A stretch of DNA of 64,000 nucleotides from Mariluticola halotolerans (GCF_021611515.1 NZ_CP090960.1:682001-746000); one strand, 5' to 3'. Positions 44,419 to 54,903 are shown, numbered from the stretch's first letter. Numbers and translations: made by a program. Notes: a model not told the origin generated them from the sequence alone.

Positions 44419-47232
44419 TTAGTTCTCTTCGGGTGCGGGACCGTCGCCTTCAGGCGTATCCGGTCCTTCAGGCGCATCGGGAGCATCCGGTGCCGCAGTG
44501 CCCTCGTCGGGACCAGCCCCGTCCTCGGCACCGATTTCGTCTTCATCGGGCTCCGGCTCGGAAATCCGTTCGACCGACACCACTTTTTCGTCTTCGGCGG
44601 TATCGAGCACGATCACGCCCTGAGTGGCGCGACCCGCAATGCGGATGCCATCGACCGGTACGCGGATCAGCTTGCCGCCATCGGTGACCAGCATGATCTG
44701 GTCGTCATTCTCGATCGGGAACGAGGCAACGATCGGACCGTTTTTCTTGGTGATCGACATGCCGGTAATGCCCTTGCCGCCACGACCGGTCACCCGGTAT
44801 TCGTAACTTGAAGAGCGCTTGCCGTAGCCGTTCTCGGAAATGGCGAGCACGAATTGTTCGGCGGCACCCATTTCGGCATAACGTTCGGTGGGCAATTCGC
44901 CGGCTTCCGCCTCGACTTCCATCTCGGCATCGTCCGCCTCGCCGCGCATGGCCCGGCTGCGCTTGATATAGGCGCTGCGTTCTTCCGGCGTCGCATCGAA
45001 ATGCCTGAGGATGGCCATGGAGATGATCTTGTCATCCTCGGCCAGATTGATGCCGCGCACGCCGACCGAATTACGGCCCGCAAATACGCGCACATCGGTG
45101 ACGTTAAAGCGAATGGCCTGCCCCAGCGTGGTGGTCAGCAGCACATCGTCATTGGCAGAACAGGTTTCCACCCCGACAATGCCGTCGCCGTCTTCCAGCT
45201 TCATGGCAATCTTGCCATTGGCGCGCACTTCAACGAAATCAGCCAGCGAGTTGCGGCGCACGGTGCCCCGTGTCGTCGCGAACATGATGTCGAGATCGCC
45301 CCATGTATCCTCGTCCTCGGGCAATGGCATGATCGAGGTGATGCGTTCGCCATCTTCGAGCGGCAGCAGGTTGATCAGGGCCTTGCCGCGCGCCTGGGGG
45401 GCAGCCAGCGGCAGACGCCAGACCTTCATCTTGTAGGCAATACCACGTGAGGAGAAGAACAGCACGGGTGTATGGGTATTGGCGACAAACAGGCGGGCCA
45501 CGAAATCCTCGTCCCGTGTCGCCATGCCCGAGCGGCCCTTGCCGCCCCGGCGCTGCGCCCGGTAGGTGGAGAGCGGCACGCGCTTGATATAGCCGCCATG
45601 GGAAACGGTGACGACCATCTCCTCGCGGGCGATGAAATCTTCATCGTCCATATCGGCAGCATAATCGGAAATCTCGGTCTTGCGCGGCGTGGCGAACTGG
45701 TCGCGCACTTCAATCAGCTCTTCGCGGATAATGGCGAGAACCCGGTCGCGTGAGCGCAGGATATCGAGATAATCGGTAATCTGCAGCCCGAGACCGTTGA
45801 GCTCATCGCCGATTTCGTCGCGGCCAAGAGCCGTCAGGCGAGCAAGCCGCAGATCGAGAATGGCGCGCACCTGCTCGTCGGAGAGCTTGAACGTGCCGTC
45901 ATCATTGACGGTATGGCGCGGATCATCGATCAGCTTGATCAGTGGTTCCACATCGCGGGCCGGCCAGTTGCGTTCAAGCAGGCGTTCACGCGCGGTCGCC
46001 GGATTGGGCGATGTGCGGATGATGGAAATCACTTCATCGACATTGGCCACAGCCACAGCGAGGCCAACCAGCACATGGGCGCGGTCCCGCGCCTTGTTGA
46101 GCAGGAAGCGGGCCCGGCGTGTCACCACTTCCTCGCGGAAGTCGATAAAGGCGGTGAGCATTTCGCGGGCGCCCATCAATTCGGGCTTGCCGCCAGTCAG
46201 GGCAACAAAGTTACAGCCGAACGAGGTCTGCAGCGGGGTGAAGCGATAAAGCTGATTGAGAATGACATCGGCCACCGCATCGCGCTTGATCTCAATGACC
46301 ACGCGCATGCCGTGACGATCGCTCTCGTCGCGAATATCGGAAATGCCTTCAATCCGCTTCTCGCGCACCAGATCGGCGATCTTTTCGATCATCGAGGCCT
46401 TGTTCACCTGATAGGGAATCTCGGTGATGATGATCGCTTCGCGTTCCTTGCGGACTTCTTCAATCGCCACGCGGCCGCGCATGATGACCGAGCCACGGCC
46501 CGTCTCATAGGCTGAGCGAATGCCCGCGCGCCCAAGGATGATGCCCCCGGTAGGGAAATCCGGCCCCGGCATGATCTCGCAGAGCTCATCAACGGTAATA
46601 TTGGCATTGTCCATCAGCGCCAGCGTGGCGTTGATTACCTCGCCCAGATTATGGGTCGGGATATTGGTCGCCATGCCGACGGCAATACCGCCCGCACCAT
46701 TGACCAGAATATTGGGGAAACGCGCCGGCAGCACGACGGGTTCGGTTTCCGAACTGTCGTAGTTTTCGCGGAAATCGACGGTGTCCTTGTCGAGATCGCT
46801 CAAGAGCGATCCGGTGACCTTTTGCATGCGCACTTCGGTATAACGCATGGCGGCGGGCATATCGCCGTCGACCGAGCCGAAATTGCCCTGCCCTTCAATC
46901 AGCTGCACGCGCAGCGAGAAATCCTGCGCCATGCGCACCAGCGACATATAAACCGCGGCATCGCCATGGGGGTGGTATTTACCGATAACGTCGCCAACCA
47001 CACGGGCCGATTTACGGTAGGGCTTGTTCCACTCATAGCCCTGCTCATGCATCGAATAGAGAATGCGCCGGTGCACGGGCTTCAGGCCGTCGCGCACGTC
47101 CGGAAGGGCGCGGCTGACGATAACGCTCATCGCATAATCCAGATAGGATTTGCGCATTTCATCGGTAATGGAGACCGGGGCGATATCAGATGGCGGAAGC
47201 ATGCCACCTACCTCATCAGGCGTGTCTGTCAC
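44419..47232 (-). CDS. gyrA: DNA gyrase subunit A
   Basis: A 937-residue GyrA. The winged-helix/tower core holds the catalytic Tyr131 in MRYTEVRM; the C-terminal beta-pinwheel contains the GyrA box as QRRGGKG near residue 555; and the tail (last ~50 residues) is very acidic and Pro-rich. The quinolone-contact region reads [20 protein letters not shown]: the positions equivalent to E. coli Ser83 and Asp87 are Ala92 and Met96. The GyrA box makes ParC an unlikely alternative. It is divergent from the MMPL transporter, with 289 bp between them. Confidence 0.97.
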   Translation of the reverse strand: MTDTPDEVGGMLPPSDIAPVSITDEMRKSYLDYAMSVIVSRALPDVRDGLKPVHRRILYSMHEQGYEWNKPYRKSARVVGDVIGKYHPHGDAAVYMSLVRMAQDFSLRVQLIEGQGNFGSVDGDMPAAMRYTEVRMQKVTGSLLSDLDKDTVDFRENYDSSETEPVVLPARFPNILVNGAGGIAVGMATNIPTHNLGEVINATLALMDNANITVDELCEIMPGPDFPTGGIILGRAGIRSAYETGRGSVIMRGRVAIEEVRKEREAIIITEIPYQVNKASMIEKIADLVREKRIEGISDIRDESDRHGMRVVIEIKRDAVADVILNQLYRFTPLQTSFGCNFVALTGGKPELMGAREMLTAFIDFREEVVTRRARFLLNKARDRAHVLVGLAVAVANVDEVISIIRTSPNPATARERLLERNWPARDVEPLIKLIDDPRHTVNDDGTFKLSDEQVRAILDLRLARLTALGRDEIGDELNGLGLQITDYLDILRSRDRVLAIIREELIEVRDQFATPRKTEISDYAADMDDEDFIAREEMVVTVSHGGYIKRVPLSTYRAQRRGGKGRSGMATRDEDFVARLFVANTHTPVLFFSSRGIAYKMKVWRLPLAAPQARGKALINLLPLEDGERITSIMPLPEDEDTWGDLDIMFATTRGTVRRNSLADFVEVRANGKIAMKLEDGDGIVGVETCSANDDVLLTTTLGQAIRFNVTDVRVFAGRNSVGVRGINLAEDDKIISMAILRHFDATPEERSAYIKRSRAMRGEADDAEMEVEAEAGELPTERYAEMGAAEQFVLAISENGYGKRSSSYEYRVTGRGGKGITGMSITKKNGPIVASFPIENDDQIMLVTDGGKLIRVPVDGIRIAGRATQGVIVLDTAEDEKVVSVERISEPEPDEDEIGAEDGAGPDEGTAAPDAPDAPEGPDTPEGDGPAPEEN

Positions 47233-47521
47233 AGGGTTATTTCTTCTTTGTTTCTGCTCGCGCTTTTATAGGCGATTCCGATTGAGAGCACCAATGTCAC
47301 GTTACTGTGCCAGCCGGTGATTCTCACTCGTCCACAGTTCGTTATCACTATAACGTAAAATATCCATGCCCGTCAGCTATCCGGGCGGGTGAAATAGCGC
47401 CAAACAGCCGTATTTGGCTGCAAAAGCTTCACCTTGTCCCCGAATCCGGGCAAAAGTTATGCTCAAAAGGGGTAAACCCCTGCTTGTTCTGCCAGTTTGG
47501 GTGTTGTGGGGGAGTCGATAC

Positions 47522-49768
47522 GTGTCAATTGGGTTTGGTTTTGAACGTCTCGGCCTTCTTACGCTGCGTTATCCCCGTTTCATCGCCCTTGTGGTGCTGG
47601 CCATTACTGCCATATGCGCCACGCAACTGCCGCGCTTGTCTGTCGATGGCAATATTTTGCGGATCTACCAGAATTCCGGCGAAATGTTCGACCGCTACGA
47701 GCGCTTGTCGGAAACCTTCGGCACGTTCGAGAATGATGCCTATATTCTTGCCCAATCGGACAATCTCTCGGACCCCGAGGTTATCGAGACGCTGCGCGAG
47801 CTGGCCTTTGACCTTGAGTTGAGCACCTATGCGGCCGGCACGATGTCGCCATTCACATTGCGCAAGCCGGGCACGGATGGCCGCACGGTGCCGGCAGTGC
47901 CCGAATTCATGGAATCGCCTGAGGAAGTCACGACCGCGCTGCAGGAATTGCGGGCGACCGACCCGCTGATGCGCAACCTCATTCTGGCCGACCTGTCGGG
48001 CGTCGTGATGATCATGTTCCCCGACCGGGAACTGACCAAGGGAGCCGGTGAACCGGCCATGCTGGCGGAGCTGCGCGAATTGGTGGCCGATTACAGCAGC
48101 GACAAGATCAGCGTTGAACTTACGGGCCCGCCGGTCTGGAAGACGGAAATGCTGGATGCCAGCATTGCCGACCAGATTAAGTTCTCGATTGTCGGCTTTA
48201 TCGTCGGCGCGATTATGTCCCTGCTCTGCCTGCGCAGTTTCTGGGGCGCGGTTCTGGCCACGCTGACGCCACTGGTCTCTGTGATCTGGGTGGCCGGGGT
48301 GGTGGTGATGCTGTTCGGCTCGTTCACCTTTTTGACCAATATCATCACAACGCTGGTGCTGGTGATCGCCTTTGCCGAGAGCATGTATTTCTGTTTCACT
48401 TGGTTGCGGCTCTGGCGTGACGGGATGGATCCGGATCTGGCTATTGGCGAGGCTGTGCGCCGGGTAACACCCGCGGCGGCGCTCACAACGATCACCACCA
48501 TGGTCTCCTTTGCCAGCCTGATCATCACGCAAGGCCAGGGGATTGAGGAATTCGGCATTTCCGGCGTCATTGCCGTGGCCATCACCTTTATCACGCTGGT
48601 CACCTTCATGCCGCTGGCACTGAAAATTGCCATCCGGCTGAAATTCAAACCGCCGCAGAAAATGAGCATTGCGGTTGAAGCACCCATTCCGGTGGCGCGC
48701 TGGCTGACGCGGCGGTTCAACAAGCCGATTGCGGTGGCCGCCATCATCATTATGGCCGGATTGTTCTACCCGCATTTCGCCATGGAGCCGCGTTTCGACT
48801 TTCAGGACTTTTTGCCCAAGGATTCCGAAGCGCTGGCGACGGCAGAGGGCATTGATGATGGCGTGGGCGGCGTTGCCCCGATCTATATCCAGGTGCCGCT
48901 CAAGGACGGTGTGGAAAACGTCACCGATGGCGATTTTCTGACCATTCAGAAAGTGCACCGCATTCTTGAAAACAATATCGGTCAGGGCAAGGTGATCTCG
49001 GCTGCCAGTTTCAGCCATTATTCCGATAGCGGCTTCAGCCGCGAGCAAATTTTTAAAGCGGTCGGCCCGTTCCTCAAACAGCGTTTTGTCACCGATGACG
49101 GCTCACGGGCGCTGATTACCGGCTTCCTGCCCACGGTGCTGAAATCGGAGCGTCTGCGCGAGATCGTGCACAATACAGATGCCGAACTGGCGGCGGCGGG
49201 CATTGAAGGGGCCGAGGTGGCCGGGTTCAATGTGCTGACCTCTTTTGCCAGCACCGATATCATTGCCAGCCTGCGCAACGGACTGAGCATCGCGGTTCTG
49301 GTCAATATCGTCATTATCGGCCTGGCATTCCGTTCATGGCGGATTGCGCTTGTCTCTATCGTGCCCAATTTCCTGCCGATACTGGGCACAGAACTTTATC
49401 TCTACCTGTCCGGTGCGGGGCTGCAATTGACCACGGTCATCGCCCTGACCATTGCTTTCGGGATTGCCGTTGATGACACGATCCACTTCCTTTCCACCTA
49501 TGTGCGGGGGCGTCAGGACGGGCACGGGCACAAGGAAGCCGTCGAAATGACGCTGGAGCGGATCGGACCGGCGCTGGTGGCGACCACATTGATTTTATGC
49601 GCCGGAACTTTCATTGTGGTATTTTCCGCGCTGCCGCAGGTGGCGCTGTTCGGCATATTGACTGTTTTGACATTTATTCTGGCATTGCTCGGCGACCTGC
49701 TGATCCTGCCATCCCTGCTGATCGCCGGGGGGCGATTCTTCAATTCAATAGGAAATCCCAAAAAATGA
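47522..49768 (+). CDS. MMPL/RND-superfamily transporter
   Basis: A 748-residue protein of the MMPL/SSD branch of RND permeases. One N-terminal helix (FIALVVLAITAICA), a large periplasmic loop (residues 40-210), five helices (ISLL-type segment near residue 225; ITTLVLVIAFAESMYFCF near residue 280 with conserved acidic residue), a second loop, and a mirrored C-terminal half with LTIAFGIAVDDTIHFLSTY near residue 645, whose Asp pair is the proton relay. It resembles lipid-type exporters, but lacks enough to say hopanoid. The start is GTG 47522 with GGGGGAG seven bases upstream. It overlaps the next gene by 4 bp. Confidence 0.85.
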   Translation: MSIGFGFERLGLLTLRYPRFIALVVLAITAICATQLPRLSVDGNILRIYQNSGEMFDRYERLSETFGTFENDAYILAQSDNLSDPEVIETLRELAFDLELSTYAAGTMSPFTLRKPGTDGRTVPAVPEFMESPEEVTTALQELRATDPLMRNLILADLSGVVMIMFPDRELTKGAGEPAMLAELRELVADYSSDKISVELTGPPVWKTEMLDASIADQIKFSIVGFIVGAIMSLLCLRSFWGAVLATLTPLVSVIWVAGVVVMLFGSFTFLTNIITTLVLVIAFAESMYFCFTWLRLWRDGMDPDLAIGEAVRRVTPAAALTTITTMVSFASLIITQGQGIEEFGISGVIAVAITFITLVTFMPLALKIAIRLKFKPPQKMSIAVEAPIPVARWLTRRFNKPIAVAAIIIMAGLFYPHFAMEPRFDFQDFLPKDSEALATAEGIDDGVGGVAPIYIQVPLKDGVENVTDGDFLTIQKVHRILENNIGQGKVISAASFSHYSDSGFSREQIFKAVGPFLKQRFVTDDGSRALITGFLPTVLKSERLREIVHNTDAELAAAGIEGAEVAGFNVLTSFASTDIIASLRNGLSIAVLVNIVIIGLAFRSWRIALVSIVPNFLPILGTELYLYLSGAGLQLTTVIALTIAFGIAVDDTIHFLSTYVRGRQDGHGHKEAVEMTLERIGPALVATTLILCAGTFIVVFSALPQVALFGILTVLTFILALLGDLLILPSLLIAGGRFFNSIGNPKK

Positions 49769-50289
49769 CCCGCACCCTACCCCGCTCCGGTTTTGTTCTG
49801 GTTGTCGCGCTGGCATCAGCGCTGGCTCTGCCTGTACCTGCCTTTGCCGCAACAGATGAAAGCCAGTTGCTGCAATCCTATGTGGGCGGCTGGAAAGGCC
49901 GGGGGACGACGAGTTCCGGCGGCGACACAGAGACGGTTGTCTGCAAGCTCGATATCACCCCGGCGGCGCAGGCCAAGGTCAACTACAATGGCCGCTGTTC
50001 GCTGGCCGGCGGCAATCTGTCGATCGCTGGCACCATGGCCTATATCGAGGCCCGCAAACGGTTCGAGGCTGTCATGTCCTCCAACACATCCTTTTCGGGC
50101 GTTGCCATTGGCAAGCGCCGTGGGCAGGCCATTGATTTTCAGCTGAAAAGCCGGGATCCGGAATCGGGCAAGGATTACGCAGTGGATGCGGGGATCGCGC
50201 TGAAATCGGGGAATATCGAAATCGAGTTCTCGGTGACCGAAACCGCCTCTGGCCGCAAGATCGTCGCCACGGTGCCGTTCGAGAAATAG
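49765..50289 (+). CDS. Secreted protein coupled to the MMPL transporter, unknown function
   Basis: A 174-residue exported protein: signal peptide FVLVVALASALALPVPAFA cleaved near residue 28, then a beta-rich domain with SYVGGWKGRGTTSSGGDTE, two cysteines (VVCKLDI and GRCSLAGG) and repeated short strands, reminiscent of small lipocalin-like folds but not assignable. It starts in the ATGA overlap with the MMPL gene. This suggests a periplasmic partner of the transporter, for example in carrying its substrate. That is inference from coupling alone. Confidence 0.75.
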   Translation: MTRTLPRSGFVLVVALASALALPVPAFAATDESQLLQSYVGGWKGRGTTSSGGDTETVVCKLDITPAAQAKVNYNGRCSLAGGNLSIAGTMAYIEARKRFEAVMSSNTSFSGVAIGKRRGQAIDFQLKSRDPESGKDYAVDAGIALKSGNIEIEFSVTETASGRKIVATVPFEK

Positions 50290-50320
50290 CCTTTAAGGTT
50301 TTCGGACATCGGACAAATGA

Positions 50321-50350
50321 AAAAAGGCGGCCCTCAGGACCGCCTTTTGT
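50321..50350. terminator. Bidirectional terminator between the secreted protein gene and ssb
   Basis: AAAAGGCGG and CCGCCTTTT form a perfect 9-bp stem with a nine-base loop, with an A run on the left and TTTTGTATTT on the right. It serves the two convergent genes. Confidence 0.85.
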
Positions 50351-50369
50351 ATTTCCAGATGCCATTGCC

Positions 50370-50855
50370 CTAGAACGGGATATCGTCGTCCGAGCCGCCT
50401 GAATCAAAGGCCGGGGCGCTGGCTGCCGGGCGCTGGCTGCCGCCACCGCCGCCACCCTGTGGGCCGGAAAATCCGCCACCGCCACCATCTCCGCCGCCTT
50501 CACCACGCCCGTCGAGCATGGTCAGGGTTGAGTTGAAGCCCTGCAAAACCACTTCGGTCGAATAACGATCCGCCCCGGACTGGTCCTGCCATTTGCGGGT
50601 CTGCAACTGGCCTTCGAGGTAAACCTTGGAGCCCTTGCGCAAATATTGCTCTGCGACTCGTGTCAGGCCTTCCCCAAAGATCACCACGCGGTGCCATTCG
50701 GTTTTTTCCCGGCGCTCACCGGTATTCTTGTCGCGCCAGTTCTCGGAAGTTGCGATGCTCAAATTGACCACCTTGCCGCCATTGGGCAGGTTACGCACTT
50801 CCGGATCGGCGCCCAGGTTCCCCACGAGTATGACCTTGTTGACGCTGCCCGCCAT
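50370..50855 (-). CDS. ssb: Single-stranded DNA-binding protein
   Basis: A 161-residue SSB. OB fold at residues 1-110 ([56 protein letters not shown]), then a Gly-rich linker and the acidic protein-interaction tip DDDIPF. ATG 50855 follows GGAAGG. A LexA box lies 132 bp upstream, in the gap shared with uvrA. Confidence 0.97.
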   Translation of the reverse strand: MAGSVNKVILVGNLGADPEVRNLPNGGKVVNLSIATSENWRDKNTGERREKTEWHRVVIFGEGLTRVAEQYLRKGSKVYLEGQLQTRKWQDQSGADRYSTEVVLQGFNSTLTMLDGRGEGGGDGGGGGFSGPQGGGGGGSQRPAASAPAFDSGGSDDDIPF

Positions 50856-50986
50856 CTTGCTTCCTTCCGCACATATTTGAGCTTGTTGCCCATCCTTACC
50901 GCATGGGCGCTGTTTTGTAATGCCTCTACCCCAACACCAAACGCTTTGTACCCGTCATCCACAGACGGTTTGGCTGATATCAGTTT

Positions 50987-51001
50987 GTTCCTTTTATGTT
51001 C
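50987..51001. promoter_or_regulatory. LexA (SOS) box upstream of ssb
   Basis: GTTC-N7-GTTC, the alphaproteobacterial LexA site (bases 50987-50990 and 50998-51001). Relative to ssb it reads GAAC-N7-GAAC. It lies in the ssb-uvrA intergenic region, where SOS control is expected. Confidence 0.7.
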
Positions 51002-51049
51002 TCGCTTTTGCAACGAGTCAACCCGCCTCGCGTCGCACGATCTCCGCCC

Positions 51050-51128
51050 AAACCCTCATCCTGAGCTTGTCGAAGGACGAGGGGGTTTCTGGCACCGCGC
51101 ATGCCGCCCATCCTCGGGAGAAGGATGA
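51050..51128. repeat. Intergenic palindromic repeat, copy A
   Basis: The left half, ACCCTCATCCTGAGCTTGTC followed by GAAGGACGAGG, has an inner palindrome. A short spacer and GCCGCCCATCCTCGGGAGAA with GGATGAG form the right half. The same left half recurs complete at 51627 and truncated at 51333. Confidence 0.75.
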
Positions 51129-51172
51129 GCATAACAATAAGCGGCAAGGCACAATGCCCATCCCATCCCCCT

Positions 51173-51280
51173 CGTCATTCCCGTGAAAACGGGAATCCAG
51201 CTGCGGGCAGTCTTGCCCGCAAGAAAACCTTGTCAACGCTTGAAGCACCTCACTGGATTGCCGCCTGCGCGGGAATGACG
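51173..51280. repeat. 108-bp inverted-repeat element
   Basis: CGTCATTCCCGTGAAAACGG with GAATCCAG at the left end faces CTGGATTGCCGCCTGCGCGG with GAATGACG at the right end. Each arm is itself hairpin-like (CCCGT/ACGGG), and a separate hairpin (GCGGGCA/TGCCCGC) follows the left arm. It has the form of dispersed non-coding palindromic elements rather than an IS; no frame fits. Confidence 0.7.
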
Positions 51281-51332
51281 TCGTGGTGTGGCCGATTTCA
51301 AACCCCAAACCTGCCCCGTGGTAGCATGATCG

Positions 51333-51353
51333 CCGCCCAAACCCTCATCCTGA
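51333..51353. repeat. Truncated copy B of the palindromic repeat
   Basis: Matches the first 20 or so bases of copy A exactly (CCGCCCAAACCCTCATCCTG and one more A) and then diverges. Confidence 0.65.
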
Positions 51354-51357
51354 CATG

Positions 51358-51381
51358 ATATGGCAGCATTCCGTGCCATAT
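51358..51381. promoter_or_regulatory. Palindrome in front of the 73-residue gene
   Basis: ATATGGCA and TGCCATAT form a perfect 8-bp inverted repeat with an eight-base centre, 24 bp before the ATG at 51406. It may be an operator or a leader hairpin. Confidence 0.45.
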
Positions 51382-51405
51382 TGATGCCGACCAAAAGGGG
51401 ACGAC

Positions 51406-51627
51406 ATGCGCCAGGTATTACGGCAGAAAGCCATCGACATTTGCGACGCAAAAATTGCGCAGAAGGGCGCGCAAGTTGGTCTGTCATTCTACGCGTTTTT
51501 CGCCAACAAGAACGATGATCCTGATTTGTTGATGGAAGCGGCGACGTGGTGGATCAAAACCCACAAGCTCGACCATTTTGAGAAAGCCACCAAAATCCGC
51601 GCCTTGCTGACGAACAATCCCGCCTAA
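51406..51627 (+). CDS. Small protein of unknown function between repeats
   Basis: A 73-residue protein, mostly helical, with no signal peptide or membrane segment. It contains IDICDAKIAQKGAQVGLSFY, then FFANKNDDPDLLMEAATWW and HKLDHFEKATKIRALL. It has AGGGG six bases before the ATG, normal codon usage and a sensible amphipathic pattern, so I believe it is real. The paired Trp and acidic-helix pattern do not match a family I can name. The stop codon lies at the first bases of repeat copy C, and repeat copy B lies before its palindrome, so the gene is framed by repeats. Confidence 0.6.
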   Translation: MRQVLRQKAIDICDAKIAQKGAQVGLSFYAFFANKNDDPDLLMEAATWWIKTHKLDHFEKATKIRALLTNNPA

Positions 51628-51710
51628 ACCCTCATCCTGAGCTTGTCGAAGGACGAGGGTTTTAACATCGCATGTGCCGCCCATCCTTCGACCGGCTCAG
51701 GATGCGGGGG
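51627..51710. repeat. Intergenic palindromic repeat, copy C
   Basis: Complete copy: ACCCTCATCCTGAGCTTGTC with GAAGGACGAGGGTTTT, a spacer, then GCCGCCCATCCTTCGACCGG with CTCAGGATG, the inverted counterpart of the left half. The two halves can pair into one long hairpin. The remaining bases to uvrA hold only the promoter and LexA box. Confidence 0.75.
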
Positions 51711-51863
51711 ATAGGTGGCGCGGGATGAGAATGAGGCTTGGCAGACCCTCGCTGCCATGTTTTGGCCGCTCGCGAGAGTGAATATGCGGTGATATCCGGT
51801 GGATTGGGGCTGTGCTCATGACAGTTTCTGTCACCACGTCAGTCTATAGCCAAGCAAGCAGAC

Positions 51864-51895
51864 TTGACGATTTTGCATCTGTTCTGTTTATGTTC
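51864..51895 (+). promoter_or_regulatory. uvrA promoter with overlapping LexA (SOS) box
   Basis: TTGACG (51864-51869) and, 17 bases later, TTTATG form a moderate promoter. GTTC-N7-GTTC at 51881-51895 overlaps the -10, so LexA binding would block RNA polymerase. It lies about 120 bp upstream of uvrA. Confidence 0.72.
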
Positions 51896-52011
51896 CCCTA
51901 CACGGGCACCGACTCAATGCCTAGGTTTGCGCTTTCGCGCGTCCGGTGGTCGTTCGTGTGCTCACATTATAGCTCTGAACCGGCAAGCCGGTTCGCGAGG
52001 TTCGAGGTCAA

Positions 52012-54903
52012 ATGTCCCAGTCCGCCCATCAAAACCGCGAAATCATTATCCGTGGTGCCAAAGAACATAACCTCAAATCCGTCGACCTGCGGCTGCCGCG
52101 CGACAAGCTGATTGTCATGACCGGGCTGTCGGGCTCAGGGAAATCCTCGCTCGCTTTCGACACGATCTATGCCGAAGGCCAGCGGCGTTATGTGGAAAGT
52201 CTTTCCGCTTATGCGCGCCAGTTTCTGGAAATGATGCAAAAGCCTGATGTCGAGCAGATCGATGGGCTGTCGCCGGCCATTTCCATCGAGCAAAAGACCA
52301 CCTCGCGTAATCCGCGCTCGACCGTGGGCACTGTGACTGAAATTTACGATTATCTGCGCCTGCTTTACGCCCGTGTCGGCATTCCCTATTCGCCGGCGAC
52401 AGGCCTGCCGATTGAAAGCCAGACGGTCACCCAGATGGTCGACAAGGTGATGGCGCTTGAGGAAGGCGCGCGGATTTATCTGCTGGCGCCGATTGTGCGT
52501 GGCCGCAAGGGCGAGTACCGCAAGGAACTGGCCGAGTTGATGAAGCGCGGCTTCCAGCGGGTCAAGATCGATGGCACGTTTCATGAGATCGAAGAGGCCC
52601 CGGCCCTCGACAAGAAACTTAAGCATGATCTGGAAGTGGTGGTGGACCGCCTCGTTGTCGGCCCGGACATTGCCGGGCGGCTGGCTGACAGTTTTGAAAC
52701 AGCGCTCGGGCTGGCCGATGGCATTGCCCTGGTTGAGTTTGCCGACAAGACCGATGCGGATGGCAAGCCGGAGCGGATGACGTTTTCGGAAAAATTCGCC
52801 TGCCCGGTTTCCGGCTTCACCATTGCCGAGATCGAACCGCGCCTGTTCTCGTTCAACAACCCGTTTGGCGCCTGCCCGACATGTGATGGTCTGGGGTCTG
52901 AACTGAAAATTGACCCGGACATGGTGGTGCCCGATCCCAGCATGTCGCTGCGCGACGGGGCCATTCTGCCCTGGTCGAAGACGTCGTCGCCATATTATCT
53001 GCAGACGCTGGAAGCGGTGTGCCGGCATTTTGATGCCGATACCCGCACGCCGTTTGCAGAACTTTCCGCCGGGGTGCAGGAAGCCATTCTCTATGGCACC
53101 GGCAAAACCAAGATCAATTTCGTTTATGAAGACGGGTTGCGATCCTACAAGAGCAGCAAACCGTTTGAAGGGGTCATCGGCAATCTGGAACGGCGTTTCC
53201 GGGAAACCGAAAGCGCGGGCATGCGCGAGGAGATCGAGAAATACATGTCCTCGGCCCCTTGCGTTGCCTGTGGCGGCTACCGGCTGCGGCCTGAGGCTCT
53301 GGCGGTCAAGATCGCCGGGCTGCATGTGGGCAAGGTCACCGAAATGTCGATCCGCAATGCGCTTGCATGGTTCGAGACGCTTGCCGAGGACCTGAACCCG
53401 ACGCAGAAGGCGATTGGCGAGCGGATTTTCAAGGAAATTCGGGAGCGCCTGACCTTTCTCAATGATGTGGGGCTGGATTATCTGACCCTCAGCCGCAATT
53501 CCGGCTCCCTGTCCGGTGGTGAAAGCCAGCGCATCCGCCTGGCCTCGCAGATCGGGTCGGGGTTGACCGGTGTGCTTTATGTGCTCGACGAACCCTCCAT
53601 CGGCCTGCACCAACGCGATAATGCGCGCTTGCTCGAGACCCTGCGGCGCTTGCGGGATCTGGGCAATACCGTGATCGTGGTGGAGCATGACGAAGATGCC
53701 ATTCTGACGGCGGATTATGTGGTCGATATGGGCCCCGGTGCGGGTGTGCATGGGGGCAATATTGTTGCCGAAGGCACGCCGGAAGATGTGATCAATCACC
53801 CCGACAGCCTGACCGGGAAATATCTGTCGGGCCGGTTGGGCATTCCCCTGCCCGCCGAACGGCGCGAACCCTCAAAGACGCGCAAGCTCAGCCTGAAGGG
53901 CGCTACGGGCAATAATCTCAAAAATGTCGATGTTGATGTGCCGCTTGGCATGTTTGTGGCCATTACCGGTGTTTCGGGTGGCGGCAAATCCACGCTGATG
54001 ATCGATACGCTTTATCAGGCGATTGCGCGCCGGCTCAATGGTGCCCGTGTCATTCCCGCCCCGCATGAACAGCTGACCGGTCTTGAGTTCCTCGACAAGG
54101 TGATTGATATCGACCAGTCACCTATCGGGCGCACGCCGCGTTCCAACCCGGCCACCTATACCGGTGCGTTCACTCCCATTCGCGAATGGTTTTCGGGCCT
54201 GCCCGAGGCCAAGGCGCGCGGGTATACGCCGGGCCGCTTCTCGTTCAACGTCAAGGGTGGTCGCTGCGAGAAATGCCAGGGCGACGGTGTATTGAAGATC
54301 GAGATGCACTTTTTGCCCGATGTCTATGTCACCTGTGATGTGTGCAAGGGCAAACGCTATAACCGCGAAACCCTTGAGGTGCATTTCAAGGGCAAGTCGA
54401 TTTCCGACGTGCTGGACATGACCGTTGATGAAGGTGTCGAATATTTCTCGGCTGTCCCCTCCATCCGCGACAAGCTGCTGACCTTGCAGCGTGTCGGTTT
54501 GGGGTATGTCAAAGTCGGGCAGCCGGCCACCACCTTGTCGGGTGGTGAAGCGCAGCGCGTCAAGCTGAGCCGCGAATTGTCGAAGCGCGCGACCGGACGT
54601 ACGCTCTACATGCTCGACGAGCCGACTACGGGCCTGCATTTCCACGATATCGCGAAATTGCTCGAAGTGCTGCACGAGCTGGTTGCAACCGGCAATACGG
54701 TTGTCGTGATCGAGCATAATCTGGAAGTCATCAAGACCGCCGACTGGGTCATTGACCTTGGGCCCGAAGGTGGTGATGGCGGCGGTGAGATTGTGGGCAT
54801 GGGCACGCCTGAAGATATTGCGGAAAACCCGCGCTCGCATACAGGCCGCTTCCTCAAGGAAGTGATGGAACGGCGTGGTTCCATGGGCGCGGCAGCCGAG
54901 TAA
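52012..54903 (+). CDS. uvrA: Excinuclease ABC subunit A
   Basis: A 963-residue UvrA of normal size, the damage sensor of nucleotide excision repair. Two ABC ATPase units: first Walker [17 protein letters not shown] near residue 33 and signature [16 protein letters not shown] near residue 500; second Walker [17 protein letters not shown] near residue 655 and signature [15 protein letters not shown] near residue 845. Zinc modules: FGACPTCDG near residue 290 and CEKCQGDG...CDVCKGKRY near residues 755-785. GAGG lies before ATG 52012. SOS control is inferred from the LexA box upstream. Its coupling partner Mfd is also in this window. Confidence 0.98.
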   Translation: MSQSAHQNREIIIRGAKEHNLKSVDLRLPRDKLIVMTGLSGSGKSSLAFDTIYAEGQRRYVESLSAYARQFLEMMQKPDVEQIDGLSPAISIEQKTTSRNPRSTVGTVTEIYDYLRLLYARVGIPYSPATGLPIESQTVTQMVDKVMALEEGARIYLLAPIVRGRKGEYRKELAELMKRGFQRVKIDGTFHEIEEAPALDKKLKHDLEVVVDRLVVGPDIAGRLADSFETALGLADGIALVEFADKTDADGKPERMTFSEKFACPVSGFTIAEIEPRLFSFNNPFGACPTCDGLGSELKIDPDMVVPDPSMSLRDGAILPWSKTSSPYYLQTLEAVCRHFDADTRTPFAELSAGVQEAILYGTGKTKINFVYEDGLRSYKSSKPFEGVIGNLERRFRETESAGMREEIEKYMSSAPCVACGGYRLRPEALAVKIAGLHVGKVTEMSIRNALAWFETLAEDLNPTQKAIGERIFKEIRERLTFLNDVGLDYLTLSRNSGSLSGGESQRIRLASQIGSGLTGVLYVLDEPSIGLHQRDNARLLETLRRLRDLGNTVIVVEHDEDAILTADYVVDMGPGAGVHGGNIVAEGTPEDVINHPDSLTGKYLSGRLGIPLPAERREPSKTRKLSLKGATGNNLKNVDVDVPLGMFVAITGVSGGGKSTLMIDTLYQAIARRLNGARVIPAPHEQLTGLEFLDKVIDIDQSPIGRTPRSNPATYTGAFTPIREWFSGLPEAKARGYTPGRFSFNVKGGRCEKCQGDGVLKIEMHFLPDVYVTCDVCKGKRYNRETLEVHFKGKSISDVLDMTVDEGVEYFSAVPSIRDKLLTLQRVGLGYVKVGQPATTLSGGEAQRVKLSRELSKRATGRTLYMLDEPTTGLHFHDIAKLLEVLHELVATGNTVVVIEHNLEVIKTADWVIDLGPEGGDGGGEIVGMGTPEDIAENPRSHTGRFLKEVMERRGSMGAAAE

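Noticed and set aside
47340-47355. CGTTAT-CACT-ATAACG palindrome between gyrA and the MMPL gene
   Set aside because: Arms of only six bases, common by chance in an AT-rich promoter stretch; no second copy was noticed.
51045-51710. CRISPR-like array
   Set aside because: Copies are irregularly spaced, palindromic, of two unrelated types and without uniform spacers or cas genes.
52135-53799. A 554-codon open frame antisense to uvrA, and similar long antisense frames opposite the MMPL gene (47525-49048) and recG (29230-30408)
   Set aside because: They mirror well-supported conserved genes, have no ribosome site, and their translations show no family motifs; GC-rich codon bias produces such shadows.
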